Of a stretch of 64,000 nt of DNA, positions 11,619 through 25,474 are shown in pieces; position 1 is the first letter of the stretch; each line of letters starts with the position of its first letter. Made by a program: the position numbers and the translations under genes. The DNA comes from Cercozoa sp. M6MM (Eukaryota > Endomyxa: Ascetosporea). The notes below the pieces were generated by a model that searched no databases, had not been told where the DNA came from, and was given only the letters and a program-made list of their open reading frames with translations. The stretch lies in the NCBI GenBank assembly GCA_040357565.1, contig JBDODJ010000014.1. The stretch is one strand, 5' to 3'.

Positions 11619-14600
11619 ATGTCGGGCATTGTGACTTTTGCCACCGATGTCGTTCTCTGGTGCCGCTTTACTCGGCATATATGGATTTTCTTGCGTGTGT
11701 CTTGATGTCGAATACTGTACAGGCCTACTGTGATGGGTGCGGCCATCGCGCGGCCTTCTCTTTCTTCAGTGGGTTGTCCATACCCCCCCCCCAGCCTCTT
11801 ATGTATGTGTGGTATAGGCGCTGTACATGGCCATAACGGTGCTGTACTTTGCGTTCGGACGGCAACGAGGCGAGCCGAACTTTGTGGTGGTAGTGTCACC
11901 CTTTCTATGTCTCTGTATGGTGCATGTGTCATGTGTCGGTGCCTGCAGTACAAGCGACGAGCCACGGAACCGGTGCCGACCTGGACTTGGGCACTCCTGT
12001 TGCTGGTCGCTTTGGGCACCTGCACGGCCCATGCCGTTCTGCAGACGCTCTACGCACTCGACGAAATGGGTAGACTCCTATCCCCCGTTATCACTCCCTG
12101 CATTGCCCTATTACCCTCGCTGCAGACGGTCCCAAGTCGAAAGATGACGTCCTATGGCAGCTTGGATACCTCCGCGTGGACGAGAGCAACTGGGCGGTAC
12201 TACCTTCTCTGTGCAGTACCTGTGGAGACACGTGTCTGTGTGGCTGGTGAACAAGCTTGTTTGGGCAGAGAGTGCTCGTGCCGGACGTGGCCGTGGCCGT
12301 GGCGACGCTGCTGTTTTTCGCGCTGCAGCGCCGCTTCGTGCCGCGGCAGTACGACCGACTGTCTGGCGTGGACCAGCAGCCGCTCATGGGTACATGTGCC
12401 GTCTCTCTCTCAGTGTGCACGTGCCAGTGGGACACGTGCCAGTGGGACACGTGCTCATGTGGTACCTTGTAACTGAGGCAGGCAACGTGGCCGACCTCAA
12501 GCCGTGGCAAACCGATCTGTCGCGCTGGCGTCCGTCGCCATCCTTTTTGATCTCGGTACACATGACCACAGGTTTCAGAGTGATCGATCAGTCAATCGAC
12601 CGGTTAGTCAGTGATCGATCAAAGTGACCACACTCTAAACTGGACAGGTGATGGCGCTGTTCTTTGCGGCTGCCGTGCTGTCGCCGCACGTGCTGTCGCT
12701 GCCCTTCTTTGCCGTCGTGTGGCCGCTGCTGATCCTGCGTAAGTTGCCACGTGTGTGCTGGGTGGCTGACTGACCACGTGGGTGGCTGACCACCTAGGTA
12801 CCTGAGTGACTGACCACGTGCGCAGGCGCCGCGTGGCCCGACCTGCTGACGCGCGTGTCGACGCGCCGCGCGCAGTTCGCATTCGCCGGTGCTTTCGCCG
12901 TCTTCATCGTCGCGCACATGTATCCTCTGCCACGTGCTCACTCATTGATCATAGACTGGTCACTGAGTGGTCACTGCGATCATGAGTGACCACTCTGCTC
13001 TGTGTATGTTGTTGGTGTTGGTGTTGGCAGAGTCTTCTGGATGCTGACGCAGTTTCCCTTCTTCAACCAGGGCGTAGGCTTTGCCCCCTCCCCATTTACC
13101 CTCTCCCCCGTTACCTTGTTGCCCCCCGTTGACTCCCGTTACCCCCTTTGACCTGGGCAGTTGTCGGGCCGGCAGGTGCGACTGCTGGGCGTGGTGATGC
13201 TCTTCGACGACGACGCCGATCGCAACGGCGTAACCGTCACTCTCATTGCGACAGAACTCACTCCCTTAACCGCCACTCAGTTCGGTGAGACCACGTGTCT
13301 CTGTGTGTGCAGGAACCGTCGCGCACGGTGCCACTGGTGGCGCAGATCTGCGTCGAGGTTCTGCTGCTCGCCGTGCTGCTGCAGTGGCGGTATCTACCCC
13401 CTCGCACGTGCCAACTAAGAGTGTGTGACATGTGCCCACTGAGAACACGTGGCAAGTGGGACACGTGCCAAGTGGGACACGGGCTAAGTGGGACACGTGC
13501 CAACTGAGAATGTACATGCGGATGTGCATGGTATAGGTATCACATGCGACCGCCGCGTCGCCGTCTGTTCGGACAGGTGTGCGACGAGGACGTGCCGACC
13601 GATATTGTACTGTCCCGCTTAATTAAGTCTGCGTGGTCTCCCCTTTAACTAAGTCCAATGTGGACGGTACAGGTGGACCGCGAGGAGACGCTGCAGTCGC
13701 AGGTGCGCACTTTCGTCAAGAACACGCTCATCGAGCCTGGTAGGAGTTTTACCCCCCCCCACACACACACACACACACACACTTCTGTAATACCCCCCTC
13801 TTACCCCCTCTTACCCCCTCAGTAACATCGCTGGTGCGTGAGTACGGGTTTCGTGCCATCCAAGTCGCGCTGTTCGTGGTAACGTTTACCCCCCCCCAAC
13901 TCCCATCTTACCCGTCTTACCCCCACCCATCTTACCCTCTGACCCCCCATACAGGTGTGCTTCGCGACTGACAGCGGACTCAGTCTCGGTCTCGTGCTGC
14001 TCTTGGTACTGTGAAACTTCATTTTACCCCTTTTACCCCCCTTTTACCCCTTTTACCCGCCTACTCTCGTGTTTGTGTTGGGCAGTTCGTGTCGATGTAC
14101 CTGACGCAGAAGCAGTTCCGAAAGATCGTGCCGTTGCTGGTGCGTACACAATGTGTTTAAGGGGGTGCAACGAGGGTGGCTACAGGACATGGGTAGTTAA
14201 GGGAGCTGTCAGTAGTTAAGGGGGTTGTGTTTGTAGTTCATGTACGGTGCCGCCGTGGCTCTGGCGACGTTTCTGTTCGAGATGCCCGAGGTACTGTGAC
14301 ACAGACACGTGTGACCACCCACTGCTGAGGGACCACGTGACCACTGTGACCACTGTGAGTGACCACTGTGAGTGACCACGTGCTTGTGTGTACACAGGTG
14401 ATCATTGGCGAGGCCGACAAGGACACGAAAAAGTACGAACTGCTCGAGAAACTCGGTCTGGAGCAGCGGTAGCGTTTATACCCCCCTGTTTACCCCCCCC
14501 CCCCNNNNNNNNNNNNNNNNNNNNNNNNNNNNNNNNNNNNNNNNNNNNNNNNNNNNNNNNNNNNNNNNNNNNNNNNNNNNNNNNNNNNNNNNNNNNNNNN

Positions 14601-17600
14601 NNNNCTGTTTACTCCCTGTTTACCCTATTTTTACCCCTGTCGACCTCTTTTCCTTCCCTGTCCCCCGTTTACCCCCTTTACCCCAGACCGCTGGCGTTCC
14701 TGCACGAGTGCGTGGTGTGGCTGCCGCTGCTGATCGTGGCGCTACACCTGTCGCTGGAACGACTGCTCCGCTGGTACAATGGTCGATCACTGTGTGGTCA
14801 CTCTGACTGACTGACCCACTGAGCTGAATGATCGGTCACACGCGCGCCCGTGTGCAGGGGCGAGAGTGCCTCGGAACTCCACTTGCTCAACGAGGCTGCT
14901 CTGACGGTACTGGACGTGTTTTACCCGCTGTTTACCCCCCTGTTTACCCCCCCCCCAACAGTTGGCGCTGCTGGACGGCGACTCGCACCGCGTGGCCGTG
15001 TTTCTGCAGCGGCGCGCCGACCTGGTGAGTGCGCTGCGAGTAACGCCGTCGGGCGACACGGCACTCCACCTGGCTCTGCGACGACGTCGACGTGCCTGCG
15101 TGGACCTGCTGGTTAAGGCTGCGGAACAGTCGCCGGACATGCGACTGCTAGACCCGCGTGCCGTCAATAGCGACGGTGACACGGCCATGACACTGGCTCT
15201 GCGACTCGGCTTCCACGCCGTCGCACGCCGACTCTACCGCCTCGATCGACTGCACTACCAACGCACACCGCACGCCTGTCTCCTCTGGCAGGTACCACCA
15301 GTACCACTTTACTCGTCCGCGCGGATTAGTCACCTGTGTGTAGCCGCATGAAGTCGCCATGAAACGCGTCGACACTCTCAAAAAGTGCGGCGTCGCTTTG
15401 CAGGAGGTACACACGCCCAAAGCTGTTTCGAAAGGCATTTCTTCGCTTTGCTTTGAGCGGATTTCAAAATTCGTGCTTTGCTTTGAAGGAAATTTCGAAA
15501 TTCCTGCTTTGCTTGATTGCTTGGAGCATAATGTCGTAAATACCTTGGACAGGACCGCGTGGTGCTCGCAGTCGGCGACGCGGCGCGTCAGTTCGCACTC
15601 GACGTGCGAAAGCAGGTGCTTTCTTGTTTCTTGATTTTTAATTTTTTGGCAGTTTGGTATTTGTAGCGTCTCCGCGCGGACGACTTCTTCGTCAACACGG
15701 GCGCCGTGGACGACGAGTTTGACCTGGATTTGGACGATGTGGGCTCTGCTTACCTATTTACTCTTTTTAAGCCCCCATTGGACTGTCGTTTTGCCCACCA
15801 TTTTACCTGCTCCCTACCCTCCTGTGCCCCTTTCCTTTCCCTTACCCTTACCCTGACTTCATCCCCGCAGGGCGCATGCGTGGACATGCTGGCGGCCGGC
15901 GAGTTTTCGGAAACGCGCGGCCACACGTGGTCCGAGTCGGTGCGACACGCGGTACGCGGCGCCGTAGCGGTGGCCAAAACAGTGGTACGATCACTTGTTA
16001 AGGGGGCGTTTGTGTTAAGGCGGTATTGTTAAACGGACGCTTGATTAAGGAGGTGTCGGTTTGATTAAGGCTGCGTTATGTGTGTGTCTGAACAGGCATG
16101 GAACCACGCGCAGAAACTTGTGTTGCTGCTGCTGTTTTTTGCTGCCATGGATCGACGTGATGCCATGCATGTAGCCTCCTTTTACCCCCCCTGTTTACCC
16201 TCCTGTTTATCGTCCTGTTTACCTCTCTGTTCGCCTTCCTGTTTACTCCCCCTACCCTCCTATTTACCCCCTCCCCAGGTGGGCTACTTTGCGAGTTTCC
16301 TGCTCTTCTTTCTGATCGGTCGGCACGTGACTCTGACGCGTCGACTGTGGCCGTGTCTGCTGCTGTACTGCCAGCTAGGTACTCGGACAAGAACAAGGTT
16401 GTTGGCATGTGTGCACAAACAAGGTTGTTGGTGGGGCAGTGTGTGGCACCATGTACCTGTGGTTCGTGTGGGACCCCAACGGTCAGCGCACCGACCTGCC
16501 GCAGCGACCGCCTTCGTGGCAGCGACGTCTCGGCGTCGACTTTGGCCGCATGACGCTCGCGCAGTTCGCCGGTAGGCTTTACCCCCACCTCCCCCTTAAC
16601 CCACCCTCTCCCTTAACCCTACCCTCCCCCTTAACCCCTCGCCCCCCTTAACCCCTCGCCCCCTTAAACCCCTGGCATACAGGCCTGTCGCTGGCGGTGC
16701 TGTGCGCCGTGTTCGCGCAGATGCTGGTGTTCCGCAGTCGGCACCAGGCGGCGCTGCAGCAGCGGCTACAGCAGTCGCACCCGGTGTACGTCCAGTTGTA
16801 CGGCGTCCATTCGTACCGTCCACTCTGCCCTGCCTGTGTCCATTTGTACAGCTGTAGCCCCCCAATTCTTTACCTTTTTTACCCCCCCCCCCCGCCCGGA
16901 TAGAGACGTGCACGTATCGCTTGAGGCACTGGCTTGGCGCAAGGACCGCGCCGCTTCGGTACTGACTCTCAGTGTGTCCAGATGGACCGACTGATTGTAG
17001 CCATGTTGTACATGTGTGTGTGTGGTACAAATGGACAGGAGCGTGGTCGCAAGTTGGCCAGTGTTTTCTGGAGCTCGGTGGCCGTGCTGGCAGCGGTACT
17101 CGTTGTCTCTTCTATATTGATCGACCATGATTGATCGTATAGTCACTGATCGATCATATGGCCACTGGTCGATCGTATGGTCACTATGATCGATCATAAT
17201 TTTGATTCTGTTTAGGCTCCGAGACACGGGCTGTCGCTGCTGCTGGCCTACGCGGCGCTGTCGCTCGGCGCGACCGTTGGCGGCGTCGCCTCGCTGCTCT
17301 CGCTCGGCTACCTCGTCGTCTTCGCGGCCGCGCTGGCGTAGCCTCCTCTTCACCCCCTCTTTACCCCTCTTTGCCCCCCCCTCTTTACCCCCTCTTTACC
17401 TCCCCTTTTTACCCTCTATACCCCTCTTACCTTCCCCCTTGAGGCAGTATGCACCGTCACCGGCACGAGCGAGTGCTGCGCTTTGCGTGGCTGCTCTTCG
17501 TGTGCTACGCACTGGGTACAATCTTGCTGCCTTAAGTAACTAATTAAGGGAGTGTGTGTAGCCGTTCTGCTGCTGCGATATGCGGCGCAACACGACGCGG

Positions 17601-20600
17601 CGTTCGACTATTTTGTGCGTTCTTTCCTGTTTGGTTAAGGCTGCGTTCTGGTCTGTTTAGTTAAGGCTGCGGTCTGTCTGTGCAGGCGTCCACTTTGTCC
17701 CTTAAGGGCTACCACTGCGAGGCAGACAATCCGGACAGGTACTGCGCCTACGACGACAAGGACTGGACGCTCGAAGATCTCGGACTCGTGCGCGCCTTTC
17801 CGATGCACCACGATGCCGATGGTAGCTTTACCCCCCCATACCCCCTTGTTTACCCCCACCCCCTACTCCCAGGTGGTTGGTCGCTGTTCGAGGTGCTGGT
17901 GGTGCCGATGTTCGTGGCGGTGCTGCTGGTGATGCGTTGGCGACACATGACTCCTGACACCCCTGTGAGTGACGGTGGTGTCACTGATCCCAGTGACGGT
18001 ACGACTGATCCCAGTGACGGTACGACTGATCTCAGTGACGGTGCCAGTGACGGGACCAGTAACGCTGCCAGTGACGGTGCCAGTGACAGTGCCAGTGAGG
18101 CACGTGCACCGTCGCGCGTGAGCTACGGACAGCGCTTTCTGCGGCGCGTGCGGCGTCGCGTGGCGCGTGTGCTGCAGCTGTCGGCGACGCACGCCACGGC
18201 TCTGGCCGTCTTCGCCTTTGCCTCGGCTCGGTACGTCTGTACCTACTGAAGGGTCCATTTGTACCAGGTGGTCCACTTGTACCGTTTGCAATAATTGTTA
18301 CACAAAACAGGAGTCACCTGGAGGGTCTGCTGGAGGTGACGCTCGTCGTGGCGCTCTACCTGGGCGCCGTGTCGCGTCGCGCCTTCCTGGTACCCTCTGC
18401 ACGTGCCATGGTCACCTCGGTGGTCACCTAGGTGGTTACTTGGCTGGTCACTGGGTGGTCACTATGGCACGTGTGTAGTTGAAGTGCATGGCCTCGCTGT
18501 CGTCACTGGCACTGCTGGCGCAGTACACGCGCCAGGTGACGCCTCTGCGCGCCTTTAACAACAGGTGCCACTTCATTAAAGGGGTGTCGTTTGGTTAAGG
18601 GCGTGTTGTTGGGTTGGTTAAAGGGATGTGTATGTGGACACAGCTACCTGGACTGGTGCGGTCTGCGCGACTTTGCCTCCGAGTACTCCGCCTACGAGTC
18701 GTGGCTGCTGGTACCGCTGGGCACGTATGTGACTGGACTCTTCTGGGGGTCACTGGGTCACGTGGCTGACTGGCACGTGTTTGACTGGGTCATTGGGACA
18801 CTGGGACACGTGTGCGCAGGTCGGTACGGCGGCGGCGCTGGTGGTGACGACGGTGGCCACGGTGGCGACTCGCTGCGTCACTGCGGTCGTCGTTGATCCC
18901 AGCAGCAATCAGAGTGATCGCGCCGATCACACCGTCGGCACTGATGACACCGTCAGTGACAGTGACACCGCTAGTAGTGGTAGTGACAGCGACACCGTCA
19001 GCGACACCGTCGACAGCAAGCACGTGGCGTCGACGCACGCCTCGATCAATCGCACGCACCGGTACACTCTGTCTGGCCATCTGGACCGACCTTATGGTCC
19101 ATTTGGACCAACCCTGTGTGTACTGGAGTGACCCTGTGTAACCGTCCATCTGTACCGACCATGCCGTCCCGCTGTAGTGACCGCAAGCGACGCAGACGAG
19201 TGAGTCAATTCACGCGCTACCTGCGCTACGTAGTGCGACACGCCGCGCACTTCTTTGGTACACCGCTCACGTGCCAGACACGACCAGTGTCTCAGTTGGC
19301 ACGTGCCTCAGTTGGACATGAGTGCACTTGCTCCTGTGTGTGTGCAGGCATCGAACTGGCGCTGCTGACGGCACTGATTTGTGCTTTCTTCCGCAACAAC
19401 GCGCTGTCCTGGCTGTACTGCGAGTTTACCCCCACCCCATCCCTTTACTCCCACCCCCCTACCCCAGTTATTTCCGTTACCCCCTGTTACCCTCCCTCCA
19501 TTACCCCCTACCTACTTACTCCCCCAGTTACGTCGGTATGACTGGCGTCTTTATTCTGCGAGGACGGCGTTCGCTGCGTCAGTTGTAGGGCTGCCCCTTT
19601 AACTCTGACTGTGTTGGTCCATTTGGACGATGGACTGGACTATGGACTGGACGGTGGACTGGCTACTGTGCAGACTGCCGACCATGGTGGTGGTGACGGG
19701 ACTGTCGCTGATCGGGCAGTTCTTCGTGTCGCTGCGAGACACGCCGTTCGAGTACCCGTGGCACGCCTGGGCCTCGCCGCTGGAGCGCGAGTGGCTGCTC
19801 CTGGATGGCTACAAAACCGGTACAATCCGTCCATATACTATATATATATATTATATATGCAATAGTAAGTATAGTATGTATATAATAATATAAATGTCTG
19901 TATCGATACAGGTGACCTGTGGTGGGACTACTTTGCCTTTTTGTTCGCCATTGCTGCCACCGGCGTACCGCGGCCTCCGGTACCTTGGCCTCGTCAATTT
20001 GTACCTCGGGCATTTGTACATGTACAATTGGACAGGAGCCGCACGAGTTGTCCGAGGAGCAGAAGCGAGCGACGCAGCGGCTACTGCTCAGTTCGGTACA
20101 CACAGTTCCATCTGGACCGTGTCCCTTGTCCCGTGTCCATCTGGACCGTGTCTATTGTACCGCCCATTTGTACCGCCCATACTGAACGTATGTGTACAGA
20201 CGTCGGTGTCGCTAGTGCTGGTGTTCGTGGCGGCGCTGTGGAACGTCGACTTCCTGTCGCTGCTGTACCTGGGTCTAGGTACACCTGCCACGTGTCACGT
20301 GTCACGTCTCTGGACTGAGTGACCCAGTGACCACCTGACTGAGTGACCCAGTGACCACCTGACTGAGTGACCCTGACTGAGTATGTATGTGTGTGCACTG
20401 CAGCCATGTGGCTCCTGTTCGCCGAGTCGAGTCGCGCCAGGTGGGCCAAGGTGCACTGGTGCAACCTGCTCGTCCTCGTGCTCGGTACCTCTTGCTCCAG
20501 CGGTCACTTGACTGTGAGTGGTCAGTCTGACTGTGAGTGGTCACTCTGACTGTGAGTGGGCATTGAGAATGGGCACGTGTGTTTCTGTGTGGTCACAGCC

Positions 20601-22381
20601 ACCGTGTTCCAGTTGCCGTGGATTCCGACGCCCGACCTCGTGGACCCTGTACTCGCACACTGTTGGGGATGTAAATAAGGGGTAAAGAGGGAAGTAAAGG
20701 TATGTTGTGTCGTGTGTGCAGGACCAGGAACTGTTCCGTGGCGCCGCTTGGAGTCGGTAAGTGCAGAGCTTACTGCCCTAGTTATTCTTACCCCCCCCCC
20801 CCCTACACCATCGGTGCAGAGTGATCGGACTGAACAAGTTCTTTGTGCGTTCGCTCCCACGTGACGAGCAGACACTGCGTGTCGACCCGTTTGGTACCAC
20901 CCTGGCATGTGTCCCTGGCACCAGTGCAGAGTGGTCCTTTCCCTCTGAGAGAAACGAGCTGACTGGTGACTCACTGGGGCAGGACCACGTGGCGTGTTGC
21001 ACACGCTCGTCATCTTCGTCGTGGTCGATCTGCAGCTGCGACTGCTGCAGTCGACGTGAGTTTTTACCCCCCTCTTGACCCCCTTGACCCCCTCCCTTTG
21101 ACCCCCTCCTATCCCTCTTACTCCGACAGGAGTGCCCGACGTGCCATCCAGCAGGAGAGAGATGACATGCGGTATCGTACCCTCCCTTAACCCCCCTATC
21201 AAATGTGTGTTTGTGTGTGTGTGTGTAGCAATAGTCCCGTACGCGCGGTCATGTCGACTTTGCTGGCCAATGTACCTTGCTTCTTTTACCCCCCTGCCCC
21301 TTTGCCCTTTCCCCTTTCCTCTTTGCCGTCTACCCCGTTACTTTACCCCTTTACCCCTTACCCCGTTATTCCTTCACCCTTTATCCCTTGCCCCTTTACC
21401 TCTCTACAGCACGAGCGACGTCGACGACAGGCGGCTCAAATCTCGGCGAAACGTCGCATTTTGGCCGTATCTCTTCTGTTTTGTATTTGCTGTGTGTGTG
21501 TGTGTTTTTTTGTTTGTTTATTTTCTGTTGTTGTTGTTTTGTGTCCTTGTATTAGTTGTGTTTTTTTTTGTGTCCTTGTTTTTGTATTTTGTTGTTGTTT
21601 GTTGTTTTCTCTTCTCACCTGACCCTGCTGTAGGAACTGCGCGCACTGCTGCACACGGGCGACGGTAGTTTTCTCGTTCCCACTGGGGCACCGGTCGTGT
21701 CACCAAGCACGTGCTGACTGAGCGTGCTGACTGAGTGACTGAGCACTTGCTGGCTGAGCACATGCACTGTGTGTAACACGTGCGCAGGCGACAAGCAGGT
21801 GGTCGAGTCACTCGGCATTGCTAAACTCAAGTTCAACGACCGCGAGCTATGGCCGGTGCTGCTCTTTCCTACTGTTATTCTTGAGTCTGACTTAGAGGGC
21901 AGATCCGCGAGGAGTACGTCCGCGCGGACGAAAACGCACGGCACAAGCGAAACGCAAGCGCTGTCATTTTGCAAAGCGAGGACGACATCGCGCGTGTCGA
22001 GACGGCCGAACTCAGCGTTGGCGCTTCCAACGGCGCTGCGAGTGGTTAACCCCCCCCCCCCCTACCTTCCTCTGACCTTCCTTTGACCTTCCTCTTACCC
22101 TTACCCTCGCTTACCTCCAGAGGAGTACGAACATTGGTCGGACAAGGCGGCGCATGTCGACGTCGACGCCGACGGTCGCATTGTCGCCTGCAACGACAAG
22201 TTCGCCAGTAAGCTTATCTATCTGTCTTTATCTTATCTCTGTGTATAGTTAGTATACTACCGAACACATGGATGTCTGTGTGCTTTTTAGAGATGGTGGG
22301 AGTCACTGGCGAAGCGGTAGCATATGCTCTGCACCGTCTGTATGTGTCTGTGTGTCTGTGTGTCTGTGTGTGTGTGTGTGT

Positions 22382-22429
<48 letters not shown>

Positions 22430-24809
22430 CTGTGTGTCTGTGTGTCTGTGTTTGTGCGTGTCTGTTTGTGCGTGTGTGTGTGTGTGTGTGTATGTGCGTG
22501 TGCGTGTGTGTGTGTGTGACGAGGGGTACTGATACAGGAGGGCGGCGGTGCACGCAAGGTGCTGCTACGCAACATGCCGTTGACGGAGTTGCTGCCGCTG
22601 TTCAACGATGCGTCTGGCCCGTACCTTTTTACGCAAGGACAGGAAACTCTGGACTGACATGTCAGTTAACTGACATGTGTACGGCATTAACCACAGGTGC
22701 GAGCTCTCGAAATCCTCGGGCAGCAGCGTCAAGGTCTTCCTGCAGCTGCGGTCGCTCCAGACATCTCTCCAGGCACCTCTGCGCCGCGTCTACGTGCTGC
22801 CGCAGCGGTCACTGTTGCATCGAGTCGCAAGGTCCGCGCGGAGGTGGCTACACGCGCGACTAGTCGACTCGGTCGACTCATCACTCTTTGTGCGCACGGT
22901 AGCTCTGTTGCTGCGTGATCTTTTGGGACAAAAGATTGATGGGTTACCTATATGTGTGTTGCAGGACAATGCGGAGCTGCAGGAGATGGTTGATCTGGCT
23001 CGCTTCGCTGGTAGTCGTCTTTCCTGTCCTCGTGTGCTTGTGTGTGGTGTCGAAGCAAGGCTGGTTGGTTCAACACTCAGAGATGGCACCGATGGAACGC
23101 GATGACGAAGCTTTCGCAGCCGAGAGCATTGCTGTGCCTCTTTTGTTTCTCTATGCTGTGCTGTGTAACAAGCGGTGTGTGTGCGATGACAGGTGAGCGC
23201 CCGTCGCAACGTGCTGAGTAGTCTCACCGTCCGCGTATTGCCTCTGTGTGAATGCCAGTGTAGGGAGGGGGATGTGCACCTGTGTGTCGCAGTCCATCTG
23301 GCAGTGGCTCACTCTGTTCGGCCGAGTGCTGCGGTCGCACACGGCCACACTGTATCCATCGCTGTCTTGCATCCCCTGCTCCCAGTATGTTGGATGTGTG
23401 TGGTAGTGTGACAGTGTTCCTGTGTATGGACGTCTTGACACACCCTTCGCTTCTGTAAGAACACATCATTTTGATACCGAGAGATACGATTGGTTGCATG
23501 TGCTGCCGACTCAGTACGCTGCTACCGCTCGTTCTGATTGCGTGTGCTGTCGTCCTGCCGTGTGGCAAGGGTGCTTCCTGCATTCCTGTCGCCTTTTTGC
23601 TTCCTGCTGTGTTTAGTTTGTTCGTTTGTGTACTTGCTGTGTAGGAGTCTGGCGATCGCTGCAGCTCCTGCTGATTTTCGTGGTGCTCGTGTCGTTCCTC
23701 GTGCAGCTTACCGTTGTGTGTGAGGTGTGCCGTTTTTCCCCTGGTCCTTTCACACTAAGCTTCGCACAAAAACACCTTTTCCAGACCTCTGGCGAATCGC
23801 TCGCGCTCACGCCCCTTGCGTCGTGTCTGCCGGCCTTCAATCTCGAGGAGGTACTCTCCCTCTCGAAACACAAACTGGTGTGCTTTAGATCTCAAGTTGG
23901 CTGTCAGGCGAAGGAAATGTTTGGACTCGAGGGTGAAAAGCGCCAGCCACTCGCTTTTGTGCGACAGGTAGCTTTTGCTCAGCCTTGTTTGCTCTTTGAA
24001 ATGTGTGCATTCCTTTCAGGTTTCGTGGAACAACCGACTTGGCATTTCAAAGGCTCCGCGCGGACAGGCCTTTTGGTTTTATTGCTCTGTTTCTTCAGTT
24101 TTGTGTTCTCTCTTGAACAACCGTATGATGACAGGTATTTCTGCGCATGGAAGCTTCTAGCGCTACTGGCGCTGTCCTGGCACCAGCAGGTTTGATTTTT
24201 CTATAATGGTGCCAGTTTGGGCTTTTGTGGTACTGACTTGGGTTTGTTCGCACAGTCGCTGAAGCGCAAGGGCAAATGGGACGCCGAATCTCTCGTTCGT
24301 TTTAGCTTGTTTTGGTCGTTTAAAGTAGTTTTTTGTGCGATTTTTGGCTTTGCTGGCAGCATGACGACTACGCCACAGTGCACTTCTGGTACAGTTTGCT
24401 GCATGTGCGTTTTTCTTTTCTACTGACTGTGCTATACGTTTTTGCTTGCAGGCACAGCACGAAGGAGAAGGAAAGCGAGCGGCGACGCCGAAACGCGGCG
24501 GAACGACTGCAGTTGCGAGAGGTGCTTCTTTCATCTTGTTTCGTCATGTTTTTTGACAGTATTTGGTGTTGTGTCAGAACTTTTTGGCGGCCACGCAGCG
24601 CCGACAGCGTCAACAGGATGCTCGTGTACCCTTCCTATTCTTGAGGACATAGTTGTCCAAACGGACCGTGTATGGACCTGGACCCTTAAATGAACCGTCG
24701 CATTTCGGCAGATGACGGATGCCGAGCGTGCCGAGGCCTTGGCCTTGCTTCGGGCCGATGATGCCGATCTGCGCAAGTACACTTGACTCTGTGTCCTGTG
24801 TGTACTGTC

Positions 24810-24858
<49 letters not shown>

Positions 24859-24868
24859 NNNNNNNNNN

Positions 24869-24929
<61 letters not shown>

Positions 24930-25261
24930 GTATATGTGTGTATTCTCAGAGAGTCGAAACGCAGCTTGTGGCGACGCCTGTTTCCAAGACAGCTGCGCGA
25001 GAACTTCTTCGCTATTGTTGCTTGCTTTTACCCCTCTTTTGTACCATCTTACTCCCCCGTGTCTGTGCAGTCACCGACCGACTTTGACGGCCGCGTGTTG
25101 TTCGACGTCAAGCCCGGTCGTGATTGGTGCGCTTCCGCGCGGATACAGTCTTGTGTGTGTGTGTGTGTGTGTCTGTGTCTGTGTCTGTGTCTGTGTCTGT
25201 GTCTGTGTCTGTGTNNNNNNNNNNTGTGTCTGTGTCTGTGTCTGTGTCTGTGTCTGTGTCT

Positions 25262-25293
<32 letters not shown>

Positions 25294-25405
25294 TTGATGG
25301 GTTCGCTGTAGGTACACGGCCTTGTTTCTGATCGAGCTGTGCGCCGCCATCGTGATCCTGTACAGCTTACCCCTCCCACCTTATGTGTATGTAGATGAAT
25401 GTATG

Positions 25406-25474
<69 letters not shown>

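Noticed and set aside
20285-20380. Regular direct repeats that might suggest a CRISPR array
   Set aside because: Repeat units are short, adjacent and imperfect, lie inside an intron of a eukaryotic gene, and have no unique spacers or cas genes nearby.
22268-22553. Open frames of Cys-Val or His-Thr repeats in the TG tracts
   Set aside because: These are pure artefacts of TG/CA dinucleotides, which contain no stop codon in any frame. The same applies to 3272-3400, 24719-25380, 35585-35890 and 63656-63900.
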